The position numbers were made by a program, and so were the translations under genes. Positions 1 to 7,076 of a stretch of 17,647 bases of DNA are shown here, piece by piece; position 1 is the first letter of the stretch, and each line of letters opens with the position of its first letter. Under the pieces are notes generated by a model. That model saw nothing but the letters and a program-made list of their open reading frames with translations, did not search any database and had not been told where the DNA came from. This DNA is from Candidatus Kuenenbacteria bacterium GW2011_GWA2_42_15 (GTDB taxonomy: Bacteria > Patescibacteriota > Patescibacteriia > UBA2196 > GWA2-42-15): positions 2,247-19,893 of the forward strand of contig LCCW01000013.1 of NCBI GenBank assembly GCA_000998185.1, given 5' to 3'.

Positions 1-144
1 ATGACAGTGGGAGTGGTGAAAATGACAGAAAAATATGACTTTCCTTTTGCTGATTACAAGTTGCTAATTACTAGCACTTTATTTACTTACCTCGCTTATC
101 TTGCTTACCGCTTTAAACTTTTTGACAAACTACCTAATTTCTGA
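1..144 (+). CDS. Small or partial ORF of unknown function, open at the left edge
   Basis: An open frame runs from the first base to a TGA at 142-144 and gives 47 residues. The N-terminal part is polar, and the middle is a hydrophobic stretch rich in Leu, Tyr and Ala (about residues 20-38) that could be one membrane segment; it ends KLFDKLPNF. An ATG sits exactly at base 1, but the frame is open to the edge, so this may be the tail of a longer protein that begins outside the window. No family is recognised. The -35 and -10 boxes of the next transcription unit overlap its last codons, which fits a gene end. It could also be a chance ORF. Confidence 0.25.
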   Translation: MTVGVVKMTEKYDFPFADYKLLITSTLFTYLAYLAYRFKLFDKLPNF

Positions 145-150
145 TACTAT
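122..150 (+). promoter_or_regulatory. Strong sigma-70 type promoter for secG and the solute-binding protein gene
   Basis: TTGACA at 122-127 and TACTAT at 145-150 are separated by exactly 17 bases. TG at 142-143 forms an extended -10 element. The predicted start of transcription is near 157, about 75 bases before the secG start. A short hairpin (AAGAGA at 202-207 with TCTCTT at 212-217) lies in the leader just before the gene. Confidence 0.75.
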
Positions 151-230
151 AGAAAAGACTGAAGCGAGCTGACAGTTTTAACTATATTATTTAGCTAAGC
201 TAAGAGAATTATCTCTTTTTGTTTATCTTT

Positions 231-446
231 ATGCAAATGCTGGACATTATACAGATTGTGATCGCGATTTTACTCATTATCACTATTCTTCTTCAAAACA
301 GAGGCTCCGGGTTAGGAAGCGCTTTCGGCGGGGAGGGCAACATCTATATGGCCAAAAGAGGCGCGGAAAAATTTATTTTCTTCGCCACTATCGCGCTCGC
401 GGTGGCTTTTTTAGGCTTGGGCGTGGCGCGTATTATGCTGCAATAA
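231..446 (+). CDS. secG: Preprotein translocase subunit SecG
   Basis: This is the small SecG subunit of the SecYEG channel, which assists SecA-driven protein export across the inner membrane. The 71-residue product has the family layout: a first membrane helix (LDIIQIVIAILLIITILLQ), the short glycine-rich cytoplasmic loop beginning LLQNRGSGLGSAFGG, and a second helix (FFATIALAVAFLGLGVARI). The LLQ-x-x-x-G-x-G-x-x-FGG pattern is the family hallmark. The ATG at 231 is chosen; an in-frame TTG at 219 and an ATG at 237 are alternatives. No Shine-Dalgarno sequence is visible. The gene lies behind a strong promoter and ends 5 bases before the solute-binding protein gene, so the two are probably co-transcribed. 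Confidence 0.93.
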   Translation: MQMLDIIQIVIAILLIITILLQNRGSGLGSAFGGEGNIYMAKRGAEKFIFFATIALAVAFLGLGVARIMLQ

Positions 447-451
447 AAATT

Positions 452-2392
452 ATGAGCGAAAACTTACAGCCCCCTTCGGAAAACGCCAAACGGGGTAATA
501 AATTTTTGGTAATCCTTAAAAAAGGCAATATTTTTAAGCACTCAAAAAAACCCGTGCTAGAACAGATGAGCGCAAAGCAAGACGCAACAGGTTCGCAGCA
601 AAACATTGATGAACTTTTAGTGGAAAGTCTGAATACTAAAAGACTGCCCAGCTGGAAACAGATAAAATATCTGCCAAGGTTTCTTTCGCAAAAAGAAAAG
701 AACATCATGAGAGCGGCGGTAGCGGTTATTTTTATCTGCCTTGGTCTCATGACTTATGCTTTTCTCAAAGACAATCTGGTGGAAAAGCCGGCGCATGGCG
801 GGGCTTACGCGGAAAATGTGGTCGGATTTCCTCAGAGCATAAATCCGCTTTACGCCCTGTCAAACGAAGCGGATAGGGATTTGGTAAGATTAGTGTTTGC
901 CGGCCTTGTTCAAATTGGCGACAACGGAGAAATATTGCCGGATCTGGCCAAGGAATGGTTTATCAACGAAACAAAAACAAAATATACTTTTAAATTAAAA
1001 GATGATATTTTTTGGAGTGATGATGAAAAATTTGACAGCGAGGATGTGCTTTTTACGATTGAAGCGATACAGAACACGGCCTACCAAAGTCCCTTGAGAG
1101 CCAATTGGATCGGCATCAAGGCGGAAGCGCTTGACGAGGGCACTGTGCAATTTACTCTCCCTTCTCCTTATGACGGGTTTTTGGAAAACCTGACGGTGGG
1201 AATTTTGCCGGCGCACTTGTGGCTGGATATTATGCCGGAAAACGCCAATCTGGCGGAATTAAACCTGAAGCCGGTTGGGCTGGGACCTTTTCAGTTTGAT
1301 TCATTTGTCAAAGACAAACAGGGCTATATCAAATCATATGCCTTGGTGGCCAATGACCACTATCACTTAAAAAAACCGTACCTCCAAGAAATAACTTTCA
1401 AATTTCAGCCCACCTTTGAATCAGCCGTGGATTCACTCAAAAACAGAAATGCTGACGGCTTGAGTTATCTGCCGCAGAATCTGAAAGAATTTTTGGAACC
1501 AAGAAAAGATTTAAGCTATTACTCTATTGCTTTGCCGCAATACACGGCTATTTTTTTGAATCAAAGCAGAAATCCAGCATTAACAGACAAACGAGTGCGG
1601 CAAGCGCTCAATCTGGCTATAAAGAAAAGTAAAATCATAGAAGATGTTTTGGGCAAAGAAGGTACATTGATAAACGGACCGCTTACCCCGGGCATGCCGG
1701 GCTATGAAGAAAACGCGCCAGACCCGTTTAACATTGATGAGGCGAAAAAACTGCTGGCCGAAGCCGGCTGGCAGAAAAAAGAAATAGAAAACAGGGAACA
1801 AGAGCCGGCTACCAGCACGAATGAAGCGCTCCAAACCGACGGCAACGGCTGGACAAAATTTTTATACAAAGACAATCAGGAACTGGCTGTTCAGTTGACC
1901 GTCGCAAATCAGCCGCCAGCGATCTCCGTCGGAGAATTAATCCAAAAATTTTGGCAAAGCATCGGCGTCAGAACTGATTTAATAACGGTTGAGATTAATA
2001 AAATTCAGAAAGATGTCGTCGTGGACAGAAATTTTCAGGCACTGATGTTCGGAGAAATACTCAGCCGAGATCTGGATTTATATCCGTTTTGGCATTCAAC
2101 CGGAGCCACTAGCCAAGGTTTGAATATCGTCAATTTCCGCAATGAAAAAGCTGATAAGATTTTGGAAGCCGTGAGAAAAGAAATAACGGCGGAAGAAAAA
2201 GAAAAAGAGTTAAAAGAGTTTCAACATTTGATAAAAGATGAAATACCGGCAATATTTTTATACAGCCCCAGATATACTTATGTCGTGGCTGACCGGATAA
2301 AGGGCATTGATATTAAAAGAATAGTCTCACCTTCTGACCGACTGAACAATATTACTAATTGGTATATAAAAACTAAAAAAGGATTTAAATAA
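452..2392 (+). CDS. Membrane-anchored ABC transporter substrate-binding protein, family 5 (peptide/OppA-DppA type)
   Basis: The 646-residue protein has a polar cytoplasmic N-terminus (1-84), one membrane helix (about 85-105) and a family 5 extracellular solute-binding domain (about 115-640). Family traits are an opening segment with PQSINPLYA (about 127-135), DNGEILPDLAKEW (157-169), the RVRQALNLAI helix (382-391), and AKKLLAEAGW (431-440). Family members bind oligopeptides or similar ligands for an ABC importer. There is no cleavable signal or lipobox, so the domain is probably tethered on the outer face by the uncleaved helix. No permease or ATPase genes lie nearby, so it may act with a transporter encoded elsewhere. 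It starts 5 bases after secG and has no Shine-Dalgarno sequence. The ligand is unknown. Confidence 0.88.
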   Translation: MSENLQPPSENAKRGNKFLVILKKGNIFKHSKKPVLEQMSAKQDATGSQQNIDELLVESLNTKRLPSWKQIKYLPRFLSQKEKNIMRAAVAVIFICLGLMTYAFLKDNLVEKPAHGGAYAENVVGFPQSINPLYALSNEADRDLVRLVFAGLVQIGDNGEILPDLAKEWFINETKTKYTFKLKDDIFWSDDEKFDSEDVLFTIEAIQNTAYQSPLRANWIGIKAEALDEGTVQFTLPSPYDGFLENLTVGILPAHLWLDIMPENANLAELNLKPVGLGPFQFDSFVKDKQGYIKSYALVANDHYHLKKPYLQEITFKFQPTFESAVDSLKNRNADGLSYLPQNLKEFLEPRKDLSYYSIALPQYTAIFLNQSRNPALTDKRVRQALNLAIKKSKIIEDVLGKEGTLINGPLTPGMPGYEENAPDPFNIDEAKKLLAEAGWQKKEIENREQEPATSTNEALQTDGNGWTKFLYKDNQELAVQLTVANQPPAISVGELIQKFWQSIGVRTDLITVEINKIQKDVVVDRNFQALMFGEILSRDLDLYPFWHSTGATSQGLNIVNFRNEKADKILEAVRKEITAEEKEKELKEFQHLIKDEIPAIFLYSPRYTYVVADRIKGIDIKRIVSPSDRLNNITNWYIKTKKGFK

Positions 2393-2402
2393 AAAACCTT
2401 GA

Positions 2403-2486
2403 GCCGAAGTGGTGGAACTGGTAGACACGCAGCGTTCAGAGCGCTGTGGGCATCAGCCCGTAGGAGTTCAACTCTCCTCTTCGGCA
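2403..2486 (+). tRNA. tRNA-Leu, anticodon CAG
   Basis: A complete class II cloverleaf is visible. The acceptor stem is GCCGAAG with CTTCGGC (2403-2409 and 2479-2485) and the discriminator A is at 2486. The anticodon stem CAGCG/CGCTG encloses the loop TTCAGAG, with the anticodon CAG at 2437-2439. There is a long variable arm and a T arm AGGAG-TTCAACT-CTCCT. CCA is not encoded. It starts 11 bases after the solute-binding protein gene, so it is probably transcribed with it. It reads CUG codons. Confidence 0.96.
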
Positions 2487-2864
2487 TTGATGTTGGCAGA
2501 TAGGCATCTTTACTGTTAATGGCGATAACAGGGCGCTCTAGCCCAAACAAAAATTTTACGATTTTACATCTTTAGGATTTCCACATTTGCCCGCTTTCTT
2601 ACCCCCTTTAGGGGAGGTCAGACATAGCGCTTTATTTAAACATGACATATTTTTACGACCTTGCCTAAAGGCAGTTTGAATTTAACAGGCAAACGCGGAA
2701 GTCATAATCTTTTGTCTCTCTCTTCTTTTTTTATTCACATGGGAATAACCCAGACAACATTATTTGAAGCGACAAGCAACGGCAAAAACCTGACCGCTGG
2801 TTTTTAACCACAGAAAGGAACTAATTTATTATTTATTAACCAAAATTTATTATTAACTTATTTT
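2487..2864. other. Non-coding gap between tRNA-Leu and RNase J
   Basis: No convincing gene is seen. It holds a small hairpin CCCC-TTTA-GGGG near 2604-2617 that resembles half of the palindromic repeat at 9269-9427. It also has a TGCC-TAAA-GGCA hairpin near 2662-2673, a weak promoter-like pair (TTAACA at 2682-2687 and TAATCT at 2705-2710, 17 apart), and a stem of AAAAACC with GGTTTTT near 2784-2806. The last 60 bases before RNase J are very AT-rich. An AGAAAGGA motif near 2812 is too far from the start codon to serve it. Confidence 0.5.
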
Positions 2865-4997
2865 ATGATTGTTAAAAAATTTCATCGACCTGACAGCAGG
2901 TCAAGAGCTGGCGCGGCTTTTCGTTATGCAAACACGCCGAAAAACAAACAAACCAGTCTGCCAAGGGCGGCTAAGCCGATGGCTGACAGACATTCTTACG
3001 CCAGTTTGCCAAGAAACCCAATGGTAACTTTGTCTGACAGCCGGCGCAACCCGCAAACCAACCAAGCCATAAAAAAACATGGCGCGGCCGACGATGCTAA
3101 GGCTGACATTATCAATCGAGCAAGCAACATTGGGGTCGGAGCGCGCCTGGCCCACCAAAAATATATTCGACGAAAAGTGGAAAAATACAACCAAGAGCGA
3201 TACGCAAAAAAACCAACTAGCGCGCAAAAAGCTCAACTAATAAAACCAACGGCTTCTTTTGACACAGCCCAAAAAATATTCAAAAAAATATTGCCTGACG
3301 AAGAGGGTATGCTGCGCATCGTGCCTTTGGGCGGCTGTGAAGAAGTTGGCAGAAATATGACCGTTTTTGAATTTATAGAAAAGGGTCAGGAAAAAAATAG
3401 AGATATTGTTATCGTGGATATGGGACTGCAGTTTCCGGAAGAAGATATGCCGGGCATTGATTATATCATTCCAAATATTGAATATTTGAAAGGCGCAGAA
3501 AGAAACATCCGGGCGGTGATTTTCACTCACGGACATTTGGATCATATCGGCGCGGCGCCAATACTCTTGGAAAAATTGGGCAACCCGCCGATTGTCGGCA
3601 GAAACTTGACGATTGAGATGATAAAACACCGGACAGAGGATTACCAAAAGGGTTCCAGCAAAAACCTAAAAACTATCTACATAAAAGACATAAAAGACCA
3701 ATTTAAATTTGGCAATTTCACGGCCAAATTTTTTGCCGTGGAACACTCAATCATGGACGCGGTGGGCGTGGTATTGGAAACACCGGCCGGCACTGTCATC
3801 CACCCGGGCGACTGGACTATGGAGGCTGATCCTTTGGGCCGGCCGCTGGTTGATTATCGCCATTTGGCCAATCTGAAAACACCGACGATTATGATGCTTG
3901 AGAGCTTGGCCGCCACCCGTCAAGGCGGCGGGAAAAAAGTGACGGAAAAAGAAATGACGGATAATTTGACCAAAATTATCACGGACGCGCCGGGCCGGAT
4001 CATTATCGGCACCTTTGCCTCGCAGATTGAAAGGATTAAACAAATTATTGACATCGCCTCAACTTTCGGCAAAAAAATCGCCCTAGACGGTTTTAGCATG
4101 AAAATGAATCTGGAAATCGCTCAAAAACTCGGCTATGTGAAATTAAACAAAAACGCCATGATCACGATCAATGAAATTCATAAATATCCCGATAACAAAA
4201 TACTGATACTTTGCACTGGGGCCCAGGGCGAAAGCAACGCGGTGATGTCCAGAATTATCAATAATAACCATAAATACATCCGCATGCAAAAAAACGATAC
4301 GATAGTTTTTTCTTCCTCAATTATTCCCGGCAATGAAAGGACAATCCAGCGGCTGAAAGACAATATGTATCGACTCTCTGATAATGTAATCCACTCCGAT
4401 ATTATGGATGTGCATGTGAGCGGACACGGCAACATTGACGACATAAAAACCATTTTGAGGCAGGTCATGCCAACTTATTTCATGCCGGTCTACGCCAACC
4501 ATTACATGCTCAAAGAAGCGGCCAAAGTGGCCATCCGAGACGGGTTTGCCCAGGAAAACATATTAATACCGGACAACGGCTCCATTATGGAATTCCCGAC
4601 CAAGGGCAAGCCAAAAATCCTGGACAAAAAAGCGCCAAGTGATTATGTGTTCGTGGACGGACTGGGCATCGGCGACATCTCTCATATCGTGCTCCGCGAC
4701 CGGCAGATGATGGCCGAGGACGGGATGATCGTCGTGATTGCCACCGTCAGCAAAAAAACCGGGGAACTTTTGCACTCGCCGGACATTATCTCGCGCGGTT
4801 TTATTTATATGAAAGAAAATAAAAAAATCATAGAGGAAACCAGAAACAAAGTCAGAAAAATTCTCAAAGACAGCGACCCGAAGATAGAAGCTTTCCCGGA
4901 TTACCTTAAAAACAAAATCCGCAACGATGTCGGGCAGTTTCTCTTTGCCAAGACCGAAAGAAGGCCCATGGTGTTGCCGGTGGTGATAGAAGTCTAA
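2865..4997 (+). CDS. rnj: Ribonuclease J with a long basic N-terminal extension
   Basis: RNase J is a metallo-beta-lactamase/beta-CASP enzyme that degrades and processes mRNA and rRNA by endonucleolytic and 5'-3' exonucleolytic cleavage. This copy has 710 residues against about 555 usually. Residues 1-145 are an extra basic, disordered-looking segment. The enzyme begins at about 148 (GMLRIVPLGGCEEVGRNM). Metal-binding motifs are HGHLDH (222-227), H294 in VEHSIMD and D316 in HPGDW. HVSGHG (517-522) carries the second beta-CASP histidine. At the third motif, usually PVHGE, the sequence is PVYANH (541-546), so Tyr replaces the expected His. The C-terminal domain is present. It is preceded by AT-rich DNA with no Shine-Dalgarno sequence; a later start would shorten the extension. 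Confidence 0.93.
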   Translation: MIVKKFHRPDSRSRAGAAFRYANTPKNKQTSLPRAAKPMADRHSYASLPRNPMVTLSDSRRNPQTNQAIKKHGAADDAKADIINRASNIGVGARLAHQKYIRRKVEKYNQERYAKKPTSAQKAQLIKPTASFDTAQKIFKKILPDEEGMLRIVPLGGCEEVGRNMTVFEFIEKGQEKNRDIVIVDMGLQFPEEDMPGIDYIIPNIEYLKGAERNIRAVIFTHGHLDHIGAAPILLEKLGNPPIVGRNLTIEMIKHRTEDYQKGSSKNLKTIYIKDIKDQFKFGNFTAKFFAVEHSIMDAVGVVLETPAGTVIHPGDWTMEADPLGRPLVDYRHLANLKTPTIMMLESLAATRQGGGKKVTEKEMTDNLTKIITDAPGRIIIGTFASQIERIKQIIDIASTFGKKIALDGFSMKMNLEIAQKLGYVKLNKNAMITINEIHKYPDNKILILCTGAQGESNAVMSRIINNNHKYIRMQKNDTIVFSSSIIPGNERTIQRLKDNMYRLSDNVIHSDIMDVHVSGHGNIDDIKTILRQVMPTYFMPVYANHYMLKEAAKVAIRDGFAQENILIPDNGSIMEFPTKGKPKILDKKAPSDYVFVDGLGIGDISHIVLRDRQMMAEDGMIVVIATVSKKTGELLHSPDIISRGFIYMKENKKIIEETRNKVRKILKDSDPKIEAFPDYLKNKIRNDVGQFLFAKTERRPMVLPVVIEV

Positions 4998-5002
4998 AGA
5001 AC

Positions 5003-5032
5003 CGCTACTGTACGCGACTGATAACGCAACTT
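5003..5032 (+). repeat. Left inverted repeat flanking the GxxExxY gene
   Basis: Read on the opposite strand, this 30-base arm is AAGTTGCGT-TATC-AGTCGCGT-A-CAGT-A-GCG. It matches the right arm at 5454-5484 in three blocks (9, 8 and 4 bases) plus a final GCG, with only short mismatched joints. The motif AGTYGCGT recurs within the arm every 11-13 bases. The arm lies between the RNase J stop and the start of the next gene. Confidence 0.8.
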
Positions 5033-5043
5033 AACGCAAATAT

Positions 5044-5454
5044 ATGAGCATGAGTGAAAAAAATTTTTTATATGAAAATGAGAGTCGGCTCATCTATGAG
5101 GCCTGTCACGATGTTTGGAAAGAATTTGCTGGCGCGTTCAAAGAGTCGGTGGTAGATAAATCACTTGCCATTGCCTGCAAAAGCAAAGGCCTGCAAATTG
5201 AGAGCCAAAAAAGAATCAATCTATTTTTTAAGGGGGAAAGGGTGGGCAACTATGTAATTGATCAGGTTGTTAATGATATAATTATTATTGAGTTGAAGTG
5301 TAAACAATTTCTAACCCCTGAAGATATTCAACAATTTTGGCGGTATCTAAAAGCAACTAAATACAAACTGGGCTTTTTAATTAATTTTTCGCCTAAAAGG
5401 ATAGAAATCATTCGCCGTGTTTATGATACTGCGCGTGAAAAGCTGGCAGCGTAA
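5044..5454 (+). CDS. GxxExxY-family protein, PD-(D/E)XK nuclease fold
   Basis: This 136-residue protein belongs to the GxxExxY family of small PD-(D/E)XK-fold proteins, which are common in CPR and other environmental genomes and have no settled function. The helix with the name motif is at 30-38 (GAFKESVVD): Glu34 is kept, but the usual Gly and Tyr positions are Ala31 and Val37. The fold core is clear: FFKGERVGNYVID with D73, then IIIIELK with E84 and K86, then YLKATKYKLGFLINF (101-115). The D...E-x-K triad is therefore intact and nuclease activity is possible but unproven. The start ATG is at 5044; an ATG at 5050 is also possible. The gene fills the space between two inverted repeats and its stop codon overlaps the right arm, so it looks like a one-gene cassette inserted between rnj and trpS. 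Confidence 0.88.
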   Translation: MSMSEKNFLYENESRLIYEACHDVWKEFAGAFKESVVDKSLAIACKSKGLQIESQKRINLFFKGERVGNYVIDQVVNDIIIIELKCKQFLTPEDIQQFWRYLKATKYKLGFLINFSPKRIEIIRRVYDTAREKLAA

Positions 5455-5484
5455 AGTTGCGTAGTTAAGTCGCGTCCAGTTGCG
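5454..5484 (+). repeat. Right inverted repeat flanking the GxxExxY gene
   Basis: The arm reads AAGTTGCGT-AGTTA-AGTCGCGT-C-CAGT-T-GCG. It begins on the last base of the GxxExxY stop codon and mirrors the arm at 5003-5032. AGAA follows it at 5485-5488, and AGAA also occurs at 4998-5001 just outside the left arm, which could be a short target duplication or chance. Confidence 0.8.
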
Positions 5485-5537
5485 AGAAGGGCGTAAATAA
5501 GATAATATTTATAATATTACTAACAGCTAACTATATT

Positions 5538-6527
5538 ATGAACCAGACACCAGTAATTTTTTCCGGCATAAAGGCCACGGGCAAAATGCATATTGGCAAT
5601 TATTTGGGCGCGGTGAAAAATTGGGTGACACTTCAGAATTCGGGCGATTACCAAACTATCTATTCAATCGTGGATTTACATTCTCTGACGATTGACATCG
5701 GTAAGGAAGAACTTTTGGCCAATACCGGGGATATGACGATTGACCTTTTGGCCACGGGCATTGACCCGAAAAAATCCATTTTATTTATCCAATCGCAGGT
5801 TAAAGAACACGCCGAATTGGCTTGGGTTTTTAACTGCATTCTGCCCGTAAGCGAACTGGAAAAAATGACGCAGTTTAAAGACAAGGCAAAACGGCACAAA
5901 GACAATGTGAATATGGGGCTGTTTGATTATCCGGCGCTTATGGCGGCTGATATCTTACTTTATCACGCGACCGCGGTGCCGATCGGCGATGATCAAGACC
6001 AACATGTGGAATTAACCAGAAAAGTCGCCAGGAAATTTAATAACCGCTGGGGAGAATATTTTCAAGAACCGCAAACGATTTTGACCAAGATACCGCGGCT
6101 GATGGCGTTGAATGATCCGGCAAAAAAAATGAGTAAAGACTTGGGGCCAAAATCGTATATCGCCCTGAGTGACACGCCGGACGAAATCAGAGATAAGATC
6201 GCTAAGGCGGTGACAGATACAGGCGGCGGAAAAAACGCCGTGGGCGGTAAAAATTTGATTGATCTTTTTGAAGCGTTTGTGGATGATGATAATATTGCCG
6301 CGAAATTCAAGGGGGATTACAAAAACGGCCAACTGCAATATTCAACTTTCAAACCCATGCTAGCCAATGTGATTATCAGCGCCTTAAAACCGATCCAAGA
6401 GAAAAGAAAAGAACTGGCGAAAAACTCGGATTATGTGGCAAGCGTACTCAAAGAAGGCGCTGAAAAAGCGCGGACAATGGCCGAAAAGACGATGAGAGAA
6501 GTGAGGGAAAAAATAGGTTTGCTTTAA
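5538..6527 (+). CDS. trpS: Tryptophan--tRNA ligase
   Basis: TrpRS is a cytoplasmic class I synthetase that charges tRNA-Trp. The product has 329 residues, the normal bacterial length. The HIGH-type motif is MHIGNYLGA (17-25) after the N-terminal FSGIKATGK. The helix with DYPALMAADILLY is at 130-142, the GDDQDQHVELTR segment at 150-161, and the KMSKS-type loop is KKMSKD (196-201). The start ATG is preceded by AT-rich DNA (a TATAAT hexamer at 5510-5515 has no good -35) and by no Shine-Dalgarno sequence. It stands alone between the GxxExxY cassette and the coiled-coil gene. No anomaly is seen. Confidence 0.97.
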   Translation: MNQTPVIFSGIKATGKMHIGNYLGAVKNWVTLQNSGDYQTIYSIVDLHSLTIDIGKEELLANTGDMTIDLLATGIDPKKSILFIQSQVKEHAELAWVFNCILPVSELEKMTQFKDKAKRHKDNVNMGLFDYPALMAADILLYHATAVPIGDDQDQHVELTRKVARKFNNRWGEYFQEPQTILTKIPRLMALNDPAKKMSKDLGPKSYIALSDTPDEIRDKIAKAVTDTGGGKNAVGGKNLIDLFEAFVDDDNIAAKFKGDYKNGQLQYSTFKPMLANVIISALKPIQEKRKELAKNSDYVASVLKEGAEKARTMAEKTMREVREKIGLL

Positions 6528-6547
6528 TGCTGGTCCAGTGTTATAAT
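6519..6547 (+). promoter_or_regulatory. Promoter for the coiled-coil protein gene
   Basis: TTGCTT at 6519-6524 and a perfect TATAAT at 6542-6547 are 17 bases apart, with TG at 6539-6540 giving an extended -10. The -35 box overlaps the last codons of trpS. The predicted transcript starts near 6554, only about 20 bases before the ATG at 6574. Confidence 0.65.
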
Positions 6548-6573
6548 ATTTTTGTAGAGTAATTACAAATATT

Positions 6574-6978
6574 ATGCAAAAAAATAGACGAATAACAAAA
6601 GATGAACAACCGGTAACTCAAAAAATTCTATTGGCAACCTTGGGTGATTTTACTGAAAAAGTAATTTTTCCGGGAGTGGATGTTATGCTTGAAAAAAGAA
6701 TCCAGCCAGTGGAGAAAAGACTAGGTGGGGTGGAGAAAAATATACAAGTCATTAAATACGACATAAATAACCTAGAAAAAAGCAATAAGAGCTTGAAAGA
6801 ACAAATGGAAAAAGATAAAAACGAAATTCTCAATTCTAACGATAGGCTGATGGGTGAGTTGCAAAAATTAAATACCGAGGTGGCGGCCCATACCAAATCT
6901 TACCGCGATTTGGACGAACGGATAGTTTATCTTGAAAAAATGAATGATTTGGTACTGAAAAAACTGCAACTGGCATAA
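6574..6978 (+). CDS. Small coiled-coil protein of unknown function
   Basis: The 134-residue protein has no signal peptide or membrane segment. Residues about 35-130 show heptad spacing of Leu, Ile, Val and Met between charged residues, for example IQPVEKRLGGVEKNIQ and LEKSNKSLKEQMEKDK, and would form a long coiled coil. The N-terminus (1-17) is polar, and 18-34 is a more hydrophobic helix (ILLATLGDFTEKVIFPG). Similar short coiled-coil proteins are frequent in CPR genomes, but no function is known to me. It has its own promoter and terminator, so it is a one-gene unit. No Shine-Dalgarno sequence precedes the ATG. Confidence 0.7.
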   Translation: MQKNRRITKDEQPVTQKILLATLGDFTEKVIFPGVDVMLEKRIQPVEKRLGGVEKNIQVIKYDINNLEKSNKSLKEQMEKDKNEILNSNDRLMGELQKLNTEVAAHTKSYRDLDERIVYLEKMNDLVLKKLQLA

Positions 6979-6989
6979 AAATAAATAAA

Positions 6990-7021
6990 AAATGAGCGGG
7001 TATATGCCCGCTCATTTAATT
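6990..7021. terminator. Bidirectional intrinsic terminator between the coiled-coil gene and fusA
   Basis: A perfect 11-base-pair stem (6990-7000 with 7007-7017; AATGAGCGGG and its complement) encloses the loop TATATG. A T-rich tract follows it on the plus strand, and an A-rich tract precedes it, which becomes the U tract on the minus strand. It separates two convergent units. Confidence 0.85.
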
Positions 7022-7039
7022 TTAAATTTCCATTAAATT

Positions 7040-7059
7040 GGGCGTATAGCAATACGCCC
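7040..7059 (-). terminator. Hairpin just after fusA, terminator-like or REP-like
   Basis: GGGCGTAT (7040-7047) pairs perfectly with ATACGCCC (7052-7059) around a four-base loop, 17 bases beyond the fusA stop. The tract after it on the minus strand (AATTTAA) is only moderately U-rich, so it may act with the stronger hairpin further on. GGGGCGTATTGC-type palindromes are familiar as dispersed intergenic repeats, so it may be one copy of such a family. Confidence 0.6.
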
Positions 7060-7076
7060 CTATGTAATCTATAAAC

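Noticed and set aside
2274..2550. Minus-strand ORF across the solute-binding protein end and tRNA-Leu
   Set aside because: It overlaps a complete tRNA gene and a real coding end, and shows no motif.
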